From Mesostigma viride (taxonomy: Eukaryota; Streptophyta; Mesostigmatophyceae; Mesostigmatales; Mesostigmataceae): a stretch of DNA of 64,000 nucleotides. The position numbers were made by a program, and so were the translations under genes. This document shows, one piece after another, positions 55,601 to 64,000 of this stretch. The notes beneath the pieces are model-generated. The model did no database searches. It worked only from the letters and a program-made list of their open reading frames with translations, and was not told the DNA's origin. Position 1 is the first letter of the stretch. Each line of letters begins with the position of its first letter. The DNA lies in contig RPFO01000231.1 of the NCBI GenBank assembly GCA_009746045.1, positions 167,501 to 231,500 on the forward strand, in the 5' to 3' direction.

Positions 55601-58600
55601 AAGAAACAAAGAATGAAATCCAAAAACTACATGTATGGGTTTATAGTAGCAACATTGGCACTTGCAGCACTGTTGCCGGGGGAAAATAGGTGCGGGAAAG
55701 AGGTTGTTAGAGCCAGTCTAGAAAGTCGTCTGCAATCCTGTCCCCCCCCCCACCCATTTCACCTGAAGCGCCACAGAGCTCTTCACGACAAAAAGGAGAG
55801 CAGTCTATCAAACCCTTTCACAAGAATGGCATGATGTAAGCCAGAACCTAACCATTGTCACATATGATGGAAGCCAATTAGCTTCAGAATAGGATGAATA
55901 GAGTGCATAAAGGACGATCCTTCACCTGGATATTCCCATCTCCACTCTTTCCCTCCTTTGACAGCTCTTCCGCCTTCAGTTCCAGAGCCTCCTTCAGGAC
56001 GGACACCTGGCAACAGAAACGTGGCCGTTTCCAGATGAGGTGGGCAACCATGTGACTGACTGTTTCAAATGTAAAAAGAAATTTAAAGAAAATAATAACA
56101 ACCCAAACGTGCGATTCATGAACAACACGTTGAAATCGATGGATGGGGCGAGAGAAATGGGGAGAACAGCATGTCCTGCTACAAGCCCGCAACATCAGGG
56201 GAGTATTGTCAGGACAGCGGAAGAGTTCCTTCAATCAACTGGCTGGCTGGCTGGCAAATGTGTCGATTCAGTAAACGTTCCATGGGTGGCTTAGACTAAG
56301 GTCCATTGGGGTGCCTTTCTACCATGAGAAACTAAATGAGAAAGTGCAGGCTTTATAGTGGATGTTCTCGTCTCCTGGGACAGGATCTGGGATGAAAAAA
56401 AAAAGCCATTGCACGCCATTGGAATCCGTCCCGTCCCCTCCGGTTCCTTCCCGGCCCACTTCCCTGTCCCCTGCGCCAGAAAACTACGTCGGTACCTCTT
56501 TCAAGCTTGGTCCTATTGATGAAGCCTTCCCATCCCCGACCTTTCCCATCCCGGTCCCAGCCAAGTAGGACGGTCAACACGAGCTAGCCCCATTCATCAT
56601 GGCAAGCATGCAGGGCCGTCTGACGAGCACTAATTATGGCCGCATCAATAGGATCCATGCCATCGCAGTATGTCGCAAGCAGATCAAGGGTGCAGCAGAA
56701 AAAAGGGTGCTGACAAAACTTTCGAGTAGTTATTCTTTTCGCATTGACAGCCCCACCTCTTGCGTGAGCCCACTACACCCTGATTATATGTATGGAGAAA
56801 GTGCAGCGCAACATGGTGGAGGGAGGGTGCAGCAGACCCACCTCTTGCGTGAGAGCCTTGGCCGCATCTTCGGCCACGCGGAGCATGAGCTTGTGCTCGC
56901 TGTTGCTCTCCTGTTATCATAGGGGGCAGGGACACGTGCCAATAGTAGTACCGATGAGACAACCCATATATCAATCCACTCATGCTCAGTATCGCTCTCC
57001 TGTTATCATAGGGGGCAGGGACACGTGCCAATAGTAGTACCGATGAGACAACCCATATATCAATCCACTCATGCTCAGTATCGCTCTCCTGTTATCATAG
57101 GGGGCAGGGACACGTGCCAATAGTAGTACCAATGAGACAACCCTTATATCAATCCGCTCAAGCTCAGTATCGCTCTCCTGTTAGAGAAAAGGCAAAAACA
57201 AGCAATAGCCATAAACTACTCTCAAATTGTGAAGTTGTCGAGTATATATATATATATGTTTTATATATCTATATCGGTATCGCTCTCCTGTTAGCCTAAT
57301 AGAAAGGACAAGGAGTAGCCATAAGACACTCTCAAAGTGTGAATTTGTCGAGTATATCCATTTCAGTGTTATAAAACCATTTCTGTTTTATATATCCATT
57401 ATACATCCATTTCTGTGTTATAGACCCAGTGCTGCGTTCTATCCATGAGCTTGTGTGCTCGCTCTTGCTCTCCTGTTGGGATGCAGGGCAGCTGCAAGTA
57501 GCGATACACATATACGTATATCATGTGCCACACTGCGCAGAATGTGGTATTGCCTAGCTCGTCAGCTTGTGCTCGTCACTGTCATCTGGGGCAGGGGTGG
57601 GTAGCGACAGCACGGTGGAGATGGCACCTGCGCCGATTTCTTGTGCTAAAAAACCCCTACATCCAGCTTGTGCTTGTACTTAACATTTAACAAGCTCCAG
57701 CACGGACTTGACCTGAATAAAAGCTTTTTTGTTTGTTTAAGTACACCTGCTTAACTGAGCGTCTCCTATCCGCATGTGGGCAGCAACGTGGGTCGTGGGG
57801 CGATGCCTGGACGATTGTCTTCGACGCCACGATACGTCCACGATGCCGAGGACGGGCTCCGCACCAGACGATTACACAACCTATGAATTCTACATACTAC
57901 AAGTAACATTTATGTTACAAATACTTCAAGTACTGCTGTACATATACAATTACTTCAAGTACTGCTATATACATACAAATAACATCAAGTACTGTTATAT
58001 ATATACAAATACTTCAAGTACCATTTATGATACAAATACTGCTATATTTTATATCACCGATCAGCTTCACAGCATGACCGCGCGGACTTGTCAACACGTG
58101 CCAGCCATTGCCCGCGCCAGATTGACAACAAAAGACCAAATGCCAAAATACAATAGCCACCCTGGCGAGATGCTCCCGTGTGAAGCCCATCTCATCCCAG
58201 ATACTACGAGGCTAGGTCTCCCGGGGGGCAGGGGCATTCAAATAGATAAACTACTTACTGTATCATTCCGGCACAACTACAGTAGTGCTTCTTGTTTTTG
58301 GTCCCCTTTGAGCCCGTCCACGAGTCCTATAGAAAATGAGCGAAGCTCAACAATGCCGGTAGTACTACAGTAGTGCTTCTTGTTTTTGGTCCCCTTTGAG
58401 CCCGTCCACGCGTCCTATACAAAATGAGCGAAGCTCAACAATGCCGGTAGTACTACAGTAGTGTTTCTTGTTTTTGGTCCCCTTTGAGCCCGTCCACGCG
58501 TCCTATATAAAATGAGCGAAGCTCAACAATTCCGGTAGTACTGCAGTAGTGTTTTTAAATTATTTTCAAAAAATGGATCAGTAGCATTATGGTTCCTGTG

Positions 58601-61600
58601 TAGCTCGCTTTACAGAGGTACACCGTTCTTAAAAAAGCGAAAAAAAATAAAAACATTATATACAAGGAACGCCTAGCCCAGGGTGGGGGGAGGATGGGTG
58701 GGAGGGGAGAAGGGGGGGGGCCAATCCATTGTTAACTTCAACACCTTCATGCCCACGACACAAGTTTGCATGCAAGGCTGTGGGCACCCAAGTACACTAC
58801 AACTCGCCATACTGGCATGGTCTATGTAACGCATCACACCACCTTTAACCAGGCAACCGTTGCATGTGGCTAGCTCCACACGGCTCGCAACGTCACACAC
58901 ACGCTCTCACCTTGAGGCTGGCGACCTTTGCGTTGAGGGCCACGATCTTCTCGTGCGCTTGCGAGGCTGCAAGGAGTTCCGAGTTTGAGGACATTGTCTC
59001 CCCAACCACCCCCCAAAGTCATCACAGGGTCCACAATCACCACCATAGCAACTACAGTGTGCCCAGCAGACATGCGCGGCCACTGTAAGATCTCGGGTGG
59101 ACACCCCACGTCTAGCTTCGCTCGGGGCCAGGGCCACGTGAACCGCTCTAGAGCAGGAAGCTGCCTTGAGAAGCCAGCAGTGGGGACGCTCCCCGATGGG
59201 CCGCTAGAGAACTAGCCATGGGCAGTTCCGACACGCTACGCGAGCTTCCTTGAGAACTAGCATGCCGAAAAAGCCTGGGATGACAGGCTCGCAGCTGACG
59301 ATTTCTGGTCTCTCCGGGCAGCACTTTGGTGAGGCATCCAAGAGGCTAATGTGATTGCGATGGCTTTGCCCAAGTGCGAGCACAGAAGAAGGATCCTTCG
59401 GGTAAACAGCGGGAGACGGAATGAGCTGAGACGAGATTCATGCAGGTAGCCAATGGTGAGCAAGAAAAAAAAGACATCACAATCGCTGTGAGCAAACCAA
59501 CACTCCAGCTGACCCTCGCGAAATTTTTAACAAAAAATAAAAAACGGAAAGGACGGAGAACAGAAATGAAGAAAAAAAGAAAGACAAAAGAGCCAAGGAA
59601 GATAGAAAGGAGGAGGGAAAAGATGTGGGAGGGAGGGAGGGAGGGAGGGAGGGAGGGAGGGAGGGAGGGAGGGAGGGAGGGAGGGAGGGAGGGAGGGAGG
59701 GAGGGAGGGAGGGAGGGAGGGAGGGAGGGAGGGAGGGAGGGAGGGAGGAGGGAGGGAGGGAGGGAGGGAGGGAGGGAGGGAGGGAGGGAGGGAGGGAGGG
59801 AGGGAGGGAGGGAGGGAGGGAGGGAGGGAGGGAGGGAGGGAGGGAGGGAGGGAGGGAGGGAGGGAGGGAGGGAGGGAGGGAGGGAAGTGGGTCAAAATAG
59901 CATAAATTTTCAGTATTTTGACAAGTGGCTTTACCTGGTGCTTGGACTACCACCTTGGCCTCCAGCTTCCGAATGTAGTACTGCAGCCACATGCAGACGG
60001 GACAGGAAAAATGAAACGCACCAAGTGTGGCTTGGAAGAGTTTCAAAAAGTGGGGAAAAAGTTGCAATATGTGGTATGAAGTTTTGTCTCCAAAAGGTGT
60101 GAGCGGGATTTGCACGACTGCTGCGTTAAAAACCCCAGGAACCCCAAGCAACAGCTTGAGCCTGGAAGCACAGGCTTGAGAACTCCACAAAGCGCTCAAC
60201 CAGCCATGGAGGGACCGCACCTCCTATGCTCAAGCCAGAGCTGTGAAAGCCCGCTGTCATCGAGATGCGATCAATCATCTATAACTATATATAATCTATA
60301 AATATATATCTATATTTATGCGATCTATAACCGAATTACTGCTCACAGTTTTCCTCCCTTTCACACAACTATAGACTTACACTCGCATCCTCACTCTTAG
60401 CCATAAACGTTAGTCTTCCTCTCACTTCTCTTACCAACATAGGGTACTGGAAGTAGAGTGCATTTGCCACTCCGCAGCCGTCAGGTGGTGGTTACCGTGC
60501 ACTTGTTCCTTCCTCACGGTAACCCACACTCTAAATCCACTGGCTCTGTGCGATAGACTGTTACATGCCGCTACGATTATTCCTATCACTCGAATCCTAC
60601 CCTCAATATTCATCCCCAATCTAAGCATGTCATAATCGTGATAGCCCTCACCTCCATTTCCTTGAGAATTGCTTCGAGACGGTTCGCACCTTAACATGTT
60701 CCGTAAGCGATTGTATCACGCGAGGCTGCCATTATATTGTTGTAATACTAGCGCCACTCACGTCCTTGTCCTTGACCATGATCTCCAACCGGTCGCGCTC
60801 CTCCATCATGCGTTCGTACTGTGACGAACGACAGCACGGTGGACCACCGGTTGAAGCCAGAGGAAGCAGAAAAGAAACAAGCATGAGTGCGATGCAACCA
60901 TAGGTGGCTACATGGAGCAAAGGCACATGTGACCGCCAACTTTCACTGAAAGGTTTAGACCGGACTCTCCTGGGAGTTTATCTCGCTTTCAGACTTAGCG
61001 AAAAACTCAGTTCCCTCGCGGGCACCGAGGAAACAACGGATCACGGCATGGATTACTTTGGCTTCATTAAGGGGTGAGTGAGGTAAAAAGGGGTTCCAAC
61101 TAACCCATGGACTGGCTCGTTACTAGCACCAAGACAGAGTCCTGGAGTATCTGACAGCTTATTCAGGAGCGGAGCTCAACTTTGTTTTTTAGTGTGAAGT
61201 CCAACGCTTTGAGAAATAGCTGCCTTGCGATGGTATAGCCGACAGCAAGACACAAAATGAAAATATTGTACTACTACTACTACTAATGTATTAAATATAT
61301 TAACTCTCCCAGATTAAAGGAGAGAGCAATACACAAACGCGAAGATTTTACAACCGGCCACCAAACGAGAGCAAGAATGCAAGATATAACTGCCAAGACT
61401 TAACAACAGGCCAATAAAGAGGAATATGGTACAAAGAATGCTGGCAATCCTGTCTCTGACTATCATTTGGCGACGTCAGGGTCACCCTCATGGCAGACTG
61501 TAGCAAGCACACGCAGGACCTGGTCATCTACAATGTCATCTGCCTTGTCATCTGCCTCGTCATCTACCTTGTCATCAGGCATGTCACCTGCCATGTCATC

Positions 61601-63166
61601 TAGGGTTACCAACGCAAAACACTCCGTTAGCATGCGCCCCACATCCTCACGGCCCACGGCGTCTGCTACCCTAGACGCGCACCAAACCACGCCACATGCA
61701 GGCCACATGCTCACACACTCCATCCCGACGTAAAATACATCCAGCACGAAGTGGCTTCAACAGAGACGTCTATCTAGAGCAGCTACATCACGCACTCCAT
61801 CCTCACTTGCAAGGTATCCAGCAGGAAGCTACAACAGAGACGACAGAGACAGAGAAGCTACAGCAGTAAAGATGTGTTACGCACCCCATCCCGGAGGAAA
61901 TCCGCCTCCCTTATCTTCGCGTCGTACGCGGTGCGTATCCGGCGGAGCTCCCTCGTGCTCTCCTCGACCTGTGGCCAGGGTCCCATGGAGGCCAGGCCAG
62001 GCACGAGAGCATGGGAGGGGCAGTGGCGGACAGAGACGGACGTTTACGCAAAGCCAAGCTGGCAGTGACGAGAGACGGTCAGGGACCTTCTGAAGACTGT
62101 CAGGGGAGAAAGAGTTTGAACCAGTATGGTTTGACGAGTCAAGGGTCCTCCAGGGAAAAAAGCGTGCTTCGATAGTGTACCATTCTTGCGACGCAAAGCC
62201 TTAATGCTTTCATATAGTTGCTTGTTCATAGTAGCGGCATGGAAGGGGCAAGACGAGGGAAGGTAACCCTTGCTGGAGCCATTTGCCGGAACGAAAATAA
62301 CCCTAAACTTTGCTGGAATAATATCTAGAACAACCCTTGCTGGAACAGTAAGTTACAGATCCAGCCAATCGTTGCAAAGCCAAGGGTCACACGGGCATCG
62401 CACCCATGCGCGTATCTTTTTGGTGATAGAAATCTGGCATCTGCATGCGGCACTGGCCCAAGATTCAAGAGCTAAGAGGCAACCGACTTAGAAGGCAACG
62501 AAACATGCTGTTGAGGTAGTGGTATCATGCACATTTCTGAGGACCAAAGTCAAGCTGTAAATACACAAATAGAAATGGCGGACCATTCGTATGCTGTGGC
62601 ACTTACCTTGTTGCAGCTTCGGGCGAGTTCAGCGTCCAGTATCTGGATGTCCTTGCGAAGCGCCGCGCGTTCCTTGCGAAAGGCTGCGTCCGCGCTGACC
62701 ATGTGAAGCTGCATGGTGCCCACCTGGTTGGTGCCATTCTGCTCGAATGCTCGAGGTGAGGCTACCGGGGTCCTGCCAACCCTCGGGGTGCCTGGGGTGC
62801 TGAACCCGGCAATCGGGGACGGCACTGCCAGCGCCTTCATGTCACCGGTAAACTTGGTTCTCTGAATTGAAGGAAGAATCAACACACGAGGGACGTTCCC
62901 GACCTGAGACCAATGCTCCATCCACGGAATTCTGGCCTAATATTAAGGCAGACTTGGCAGGCATACACCTAGCGAGTCAAGTCAGCAAAACAATGCTGCA
63001 GCTGCCGCTTTGCAAAGGCAAGGCAACCGCAAAATTCGATGCCGTGAGGAGCATGCGTGACGAGGGCAGCCTGAGAACCTTATCGGCAGCAATGAGATGC
63101 CAACTTTCTTACCTCGAAAAAAGGCGAATGGCAACCAGCATTGCGGGGAGAAGACATGGAGTCCAT
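41383..63166 (-). CDS. Large coiled-coil protein, about 22 exons, function unknown
   Basis: Exons in gene order (minus): 63113-63166, 62607-62861, 61885-61968, 60762-60818, 60652-60684 or 60689 (acceptor unresolved), 59935-59980, 58911-58966, 56842-56910, 55926-56006, 55077-55178, 54301-54384, 52690-52767, 51548-51633, 49585-49645, 49520-49555 (optional), 48824-48970, 48107-48208, 46676-46864, 45960-46058, 45204-45308, 44241-44318, 41383-42183. All sites are GT-AG and phases agree except at the fifth exon. Sum about 900 residues. The start MDSMSSPRNAG is followed by a Pro/Ser/Thr segment (AVPSPIAGFSTPGTPRVGRT). Residues ~80-635 are continuous charged heptads, for example YERMMEERDRLEIMVKDKD, INLSLQEGLTQLEAKWQLEA and SRVAALSAE. 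The last exon (266 residues) is Gln/Pro/Ser-rich and disordered. Such proteins are usually cytoskeletal, centriolar or Golgi scaffolds. I recognise no family. Confidence 0.8.
42555..42700 (+). repeat. TTA/CTA/CGA trinucleotide microsatellite
   Basis: Imperfect trinucleotides (ATT, ACT, ACG) over ~145 bases in the last intron of the coiled-coil gene. Confidence 0.9.
42727..43645 (+). repeat. 54-bp minisatellite, about 17 units
   Basis: Unit of 54 bases starting GATTAGATAGACGGCCAAGA, with CGGACTAGACATGATATGAA as its second half. Most differences are ATATG versus ATACG. One unit near 43280-43305 is shortened by six bases. It lies in the last intron of the coiled-coil gene. Because 54 is a multiple of three, frames of over 200 codons cross it. 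They are not genes. Confidence 0.97.
44928..45172 (+). repeat. Three 83-bp direct repeats
   Basis: Units starting GTCTATACACCAAAG at about 44928, 45011 and 45094, each with ATATTCGTGCATGCAGCG. They lie in the intron just downstream (sense) of exon 45204-45308. Confidence 0.9.
45313..45471 (+). repeat. (GGGT)n array touching an acceptor
   Basis: On the sense (minus) strand this is (CCCA)n, about 38 units, ending in CCAACACAG, the acceptor of exon 45204-45308. The array starts about 5 bases from the exon edge. Confidence 0.95.
45584..45844 (+). repeat. 24-bp minisatellite
   Basis: About 11 units of AGGCAACAGATCATTACCCT plus AAAC or AAAT, in an intron of the coiled-coil gene. Each unit contains one CCCTAAA, though not as a telomere array. 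Confidence 0.95.
46466..46620 (+). repeat. (GAGGGC)n array
   Basis: About 25 hexamer units; (GCCCTC)n on the sense strand. It begins about 55 bases after the donor of exon 46676-46864. Confidence 0.97.
46862..47170 (-). repeat. Three copies of an exon acceptor region
   Basis: The acceptor of exon 46676-46864 reads GATCTGGCGCACGCAA on the plus strand. Near copies lie at about 46976 (GCATCTGGCGCATGCAAC) and 47148 (GGATCTGGCGCACGCAAC). Each is followed by CGCATG and an AT-rich part with CACATACATA. A weaker fourth copy may lie near 47296. Confidence 0.75.
47500..47620 (+). repeat. 24-bp AT-rich minisatellite
   Basis: About five units of ATATGATAGCGATGTAGTAT plus ACTA, intronic. Confidence 0.9.
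48973..49160 (+). repeat. (GTGG)n array touching an acceptor
   Basis: On the sense strand (CCCA)n, about 45 units, ending CCCACAG exactly at exon 48824-48970. The repeat itself supplies the acceptor tract. A (GT)n run follows at 49171-49205. Confidence 0.97.
49660..49815 (+). repeat. CA/GCACA-rich stretch
   Basis: Degenerate CACACGCGCATGCG and AGGCACACACAGGCAAACAC units just upstream (sense) of exon 49585-49645. Confidence 0.8.
49905..50418 (+). repeat. ~36-bp minisatellite with ClaI-like palindrome
   Basis: About 14 units of AGTGCCAATCGATGCACTGC followed by CCCTTAGCTAATCGAT, with some units carrying an extra ACTGTAGC. ATCGAT occurs up to twice per unit. Confidence 0.93.
50585..50785 (+). 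repeat. Short TATCCATATAG repeat
   Basis: Degenerate 10-12-base units (TAGTATCCAT, TAGTGTCCATA), intronic. Confidence 0.85.
51187..51570 (-). repeat. Copies of an exon donor region
   Basis: The donor of exon 51548-51633 reads GCATCAATCACCTCTTCGAC on the plus strand (exon edge in CTCTTCGACTCCTCGG). Related blocks lie near 51187 (GCATCCACCACCTCTTTGAC), 51262 (GCATCGATCACCGTGTCGAC), 51326 (GCATCGATCACCTGTTTGAC) and 51468 (GCATCAATAAACTCTTTGAC). Confidence 0.75.
52860..53035 (+). repeat. ~54-bp repeat
   Basis: Three to four units around GATGGATGGCAAGGAACAGG and AGATGAGCAGCAAGGAAG, upstream (sense) of exon 52690-52767. Confidence 0.85.
53125..53345 (+). repeat. 22-bp GGATCCAGGAGATGAATAGC repeat
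   Basis: About nine units of AAGGATCCAGGAGATGAATA plus GC, partly interrupted by AGGGCAAGGAGATGGATGGC. Intronic. Confidence 0.95.
54400..54665 (+). repeat. ~37-bp GTGGTGGCCAGGGGAGGTGG repeat
   Basis: Seven to eight units containing AGTTCACGTGCAGTGG and TGGCCAGGGGAGGTGGG, directly upstream (sense) of exon 54301-54384. It opens long low-complexity frames on the plus strand. Confidence 0.93.
54865..55085 (-). repeat. Copies of an exon donor region
   Basis: Sense strand: the exon 55077-55178 end AAGCAGCAG and intron start GTAGAGGCCTCTATCCCAGC recur as AAGCAGACGAACCCC with ATCCCAGCATC, AAGCAGCATGCAAACC with ATTCCAGCATC, and AAGCAGAAGGCGAGCC with ATTCCAGCATC. The units are 55-75 bases long and also contain CACCACCCATGCATG. 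Confidence 0.75.
56893..57300 (-). repeat. ~90-bp tandem repeat carrying a 3' splice site
   Basis: On the plus strand GCTCTCCTGTTATCATAG marks the acceptor of exon 56842-56910 (sense CTATGATAACAG then GAGAGC). It recurs at about 56996, 57086, 57173 (TGTTAG) and 57286, each with the first ~15 bases of the exon in altered form. A further exon-like copy is near 57445-57480. Confidence 0.88.
58281..58545 (+). repeat. Three 88-bp direct repeats
   Basis: Units beginning CTACAGTAGTGCTTCTTG at about 58278, 58366 and 58454, with CCCCTTTGAGCCCGTCCACG and GAGCGAAGCTCAACAATG. Intronic. Confidence 0.93.
59627..59885 (+). repeat. (GGGA)n array, about 64 units
   Basis: A near-perfect tetranucleotide array with one short break near 59750, located 50 bases after the donor of exon 59935-59980 in the coiled-coil gene. 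It is (TCCC)n on the sense strand. Frames across it are repeats only. Confidence 0.97.
61700..61890 (-). repeat. Copies of an exon donor region
   Basis: The donor of exon 61885-61968 reads GTTACGCACCCCATCCCGG on the plus strand. Related blocks are ATCACGCACTCCATCCTCA (about 61786) and CTCACACACTCCATCCCGA (about 61710). Each is followed by a variant of TCCAGCACGAAGTGGC or TCCAGCAGGAAGCTAC. Confidence 0.65.
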
Positions 63167-64000
63167 TTCCAATTATGGATAATTGAAGAGTGAATCGTGC
63201 TACGTCAGTTCGGCATATAGCACCAAATTCAACTGCCAACCCATGCTTCCGACAAAAGGCGCGCGTGCGTAAGCGGACCTCAATTTCGCCTGCTAAGAAA
63301 ACTTGCCCGCCCCTTCGCTCAAGCACGCCCAGCGCGTTACTTCGCACAAACGGCCGGAGCTCATCGTCATCCAAACCAAAATTTACAAAACTCGGTCCCT
63401 CCCTACTACAAAGCTTACATGGGCATGGCTGGCGTACATATTCTTTTAGGTAATCCAAATTCCTCCAGCACCTGCGCGTAAATTATTGTGGCCGTTACTC
63501 CCGTTAGCGATCGACGTGTGTGATTGCTTGCAAACGGCACGCGTGTCTCCTACGGCCTACAGTACGGGCTCAAGTCATACTGTAGCAATGTGGGTGGTTC
63601 CGCTTATTACAGTACTGTATCGGGAGGCAAGCTCTACCTCCAAATATATTCGGCATTGGGTTCGGGGCAGCCCCCCGGTCCGAGTATCCGATTCGGCAAG
63701 CCAAACGCTATTCGGCAAGCCAAAACCCTAATCAGGGCAGTTCATAGGTGCGTTAGTATTAGATAGAAAAAGATAGCGTCAAACGATGACGCGTGTGCAG
63801 CTGCCCGTACAAACGAGGACCGCAAGGGCGACACGTGTAGCTCCTGTGCTTTCACGAACAGGCACATTTATTATCCGAGGCATATTTTATGCCGAGTCGG
63901 TCGACATATTCCTCTAAGATTCGTCATGAGTTCTGACAATTGACATCGGCATGGTTATATATCGGCTGCCGTGCCGGCGGTGTATCAAGTGAGCTCTTGC
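63167..64000. other. Upstream region of the coiled-coil gene
   Basis: This must hold the promoter and 5' UTR of the minus-strand gene starting at 63166. Open frames on both strands have no recognisable domains. No specific promoter element is identified. Confidence 0.4.

Overview
This is a window of nuclear DNA from a eukaryote, most likely a chlorophyte-type green alga. The inference rests on several signs: spliced genes with GT-AG introns (donors GTGCGT, GTGAGT, GTAAGT), GC-rich exons in lower-GC introns, a GT14 glycosyltransferase of plant/algal type, a short run of plant-type CCCTAAA repeats, several non-LTR retrotransposon families and very abundant minisatellites. There are no operons, phage or CRISPR signs. 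The species cannot be named from the sequence. TAA, TAG and TGA all appear to act as stops.

Four host genes can be supported. (1) 4193-7592 (+): a Core-2/I-branching (GT14) glycosyltransferase, read as a signal-anchor exon plus one large exon. (2) 18146-18499 (-): a 117-residue tail-anchored membrane protein of unknown function. (3) 19291-32967 (+): a complete 13-exon gene for an AAMP/Sqt1-type WD40 protein, 425 residues; every exon phase closes. (4) 41383-63166 (-): a gene of about 22 exons for a ~900-residue coiled-coil protein I do not recognise. Genes 2 and 3 are divergent and share a ~0.8 kb upstream region.

The rest is dominated by retrotransposon debris (1-1.9 kb, 7.8-17 kb, 33.3-41.1 kb). 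Names used here: family A and family B are RTE-like elements (AP endonuclease plus reverse transcriptase, microsatellite tail); family C is an L1-like element with gag-like ORF1 and endonuclease; family D is known only from its 3' end; family H elements carry an ORF1 but no reverse transcriptase. One full-length family B copy (34493-38279) is flanked by a 13-bp target-site duplication and is broken by two single-base deletions. Families A and H end in the same short hairpin (loop CAAC or CCAC) before an AT-rich tail, which suggests that H elements borrow the machinery of family A.

The most unusual feature is in genes 3 and 4. Their introns are filled with tandem repeats, and at ten or more exons the repeat unit is a copy of the adjoining splice junction (exon edge plus donor or acceptor). 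Two exons also have long (CCCA)n arrays ending within about 10 nt of the acceptor. This looks like repeated tandem duplication seeded at splice sites, with at least one case where the copied exon edge may now be an in-frame extra exon.
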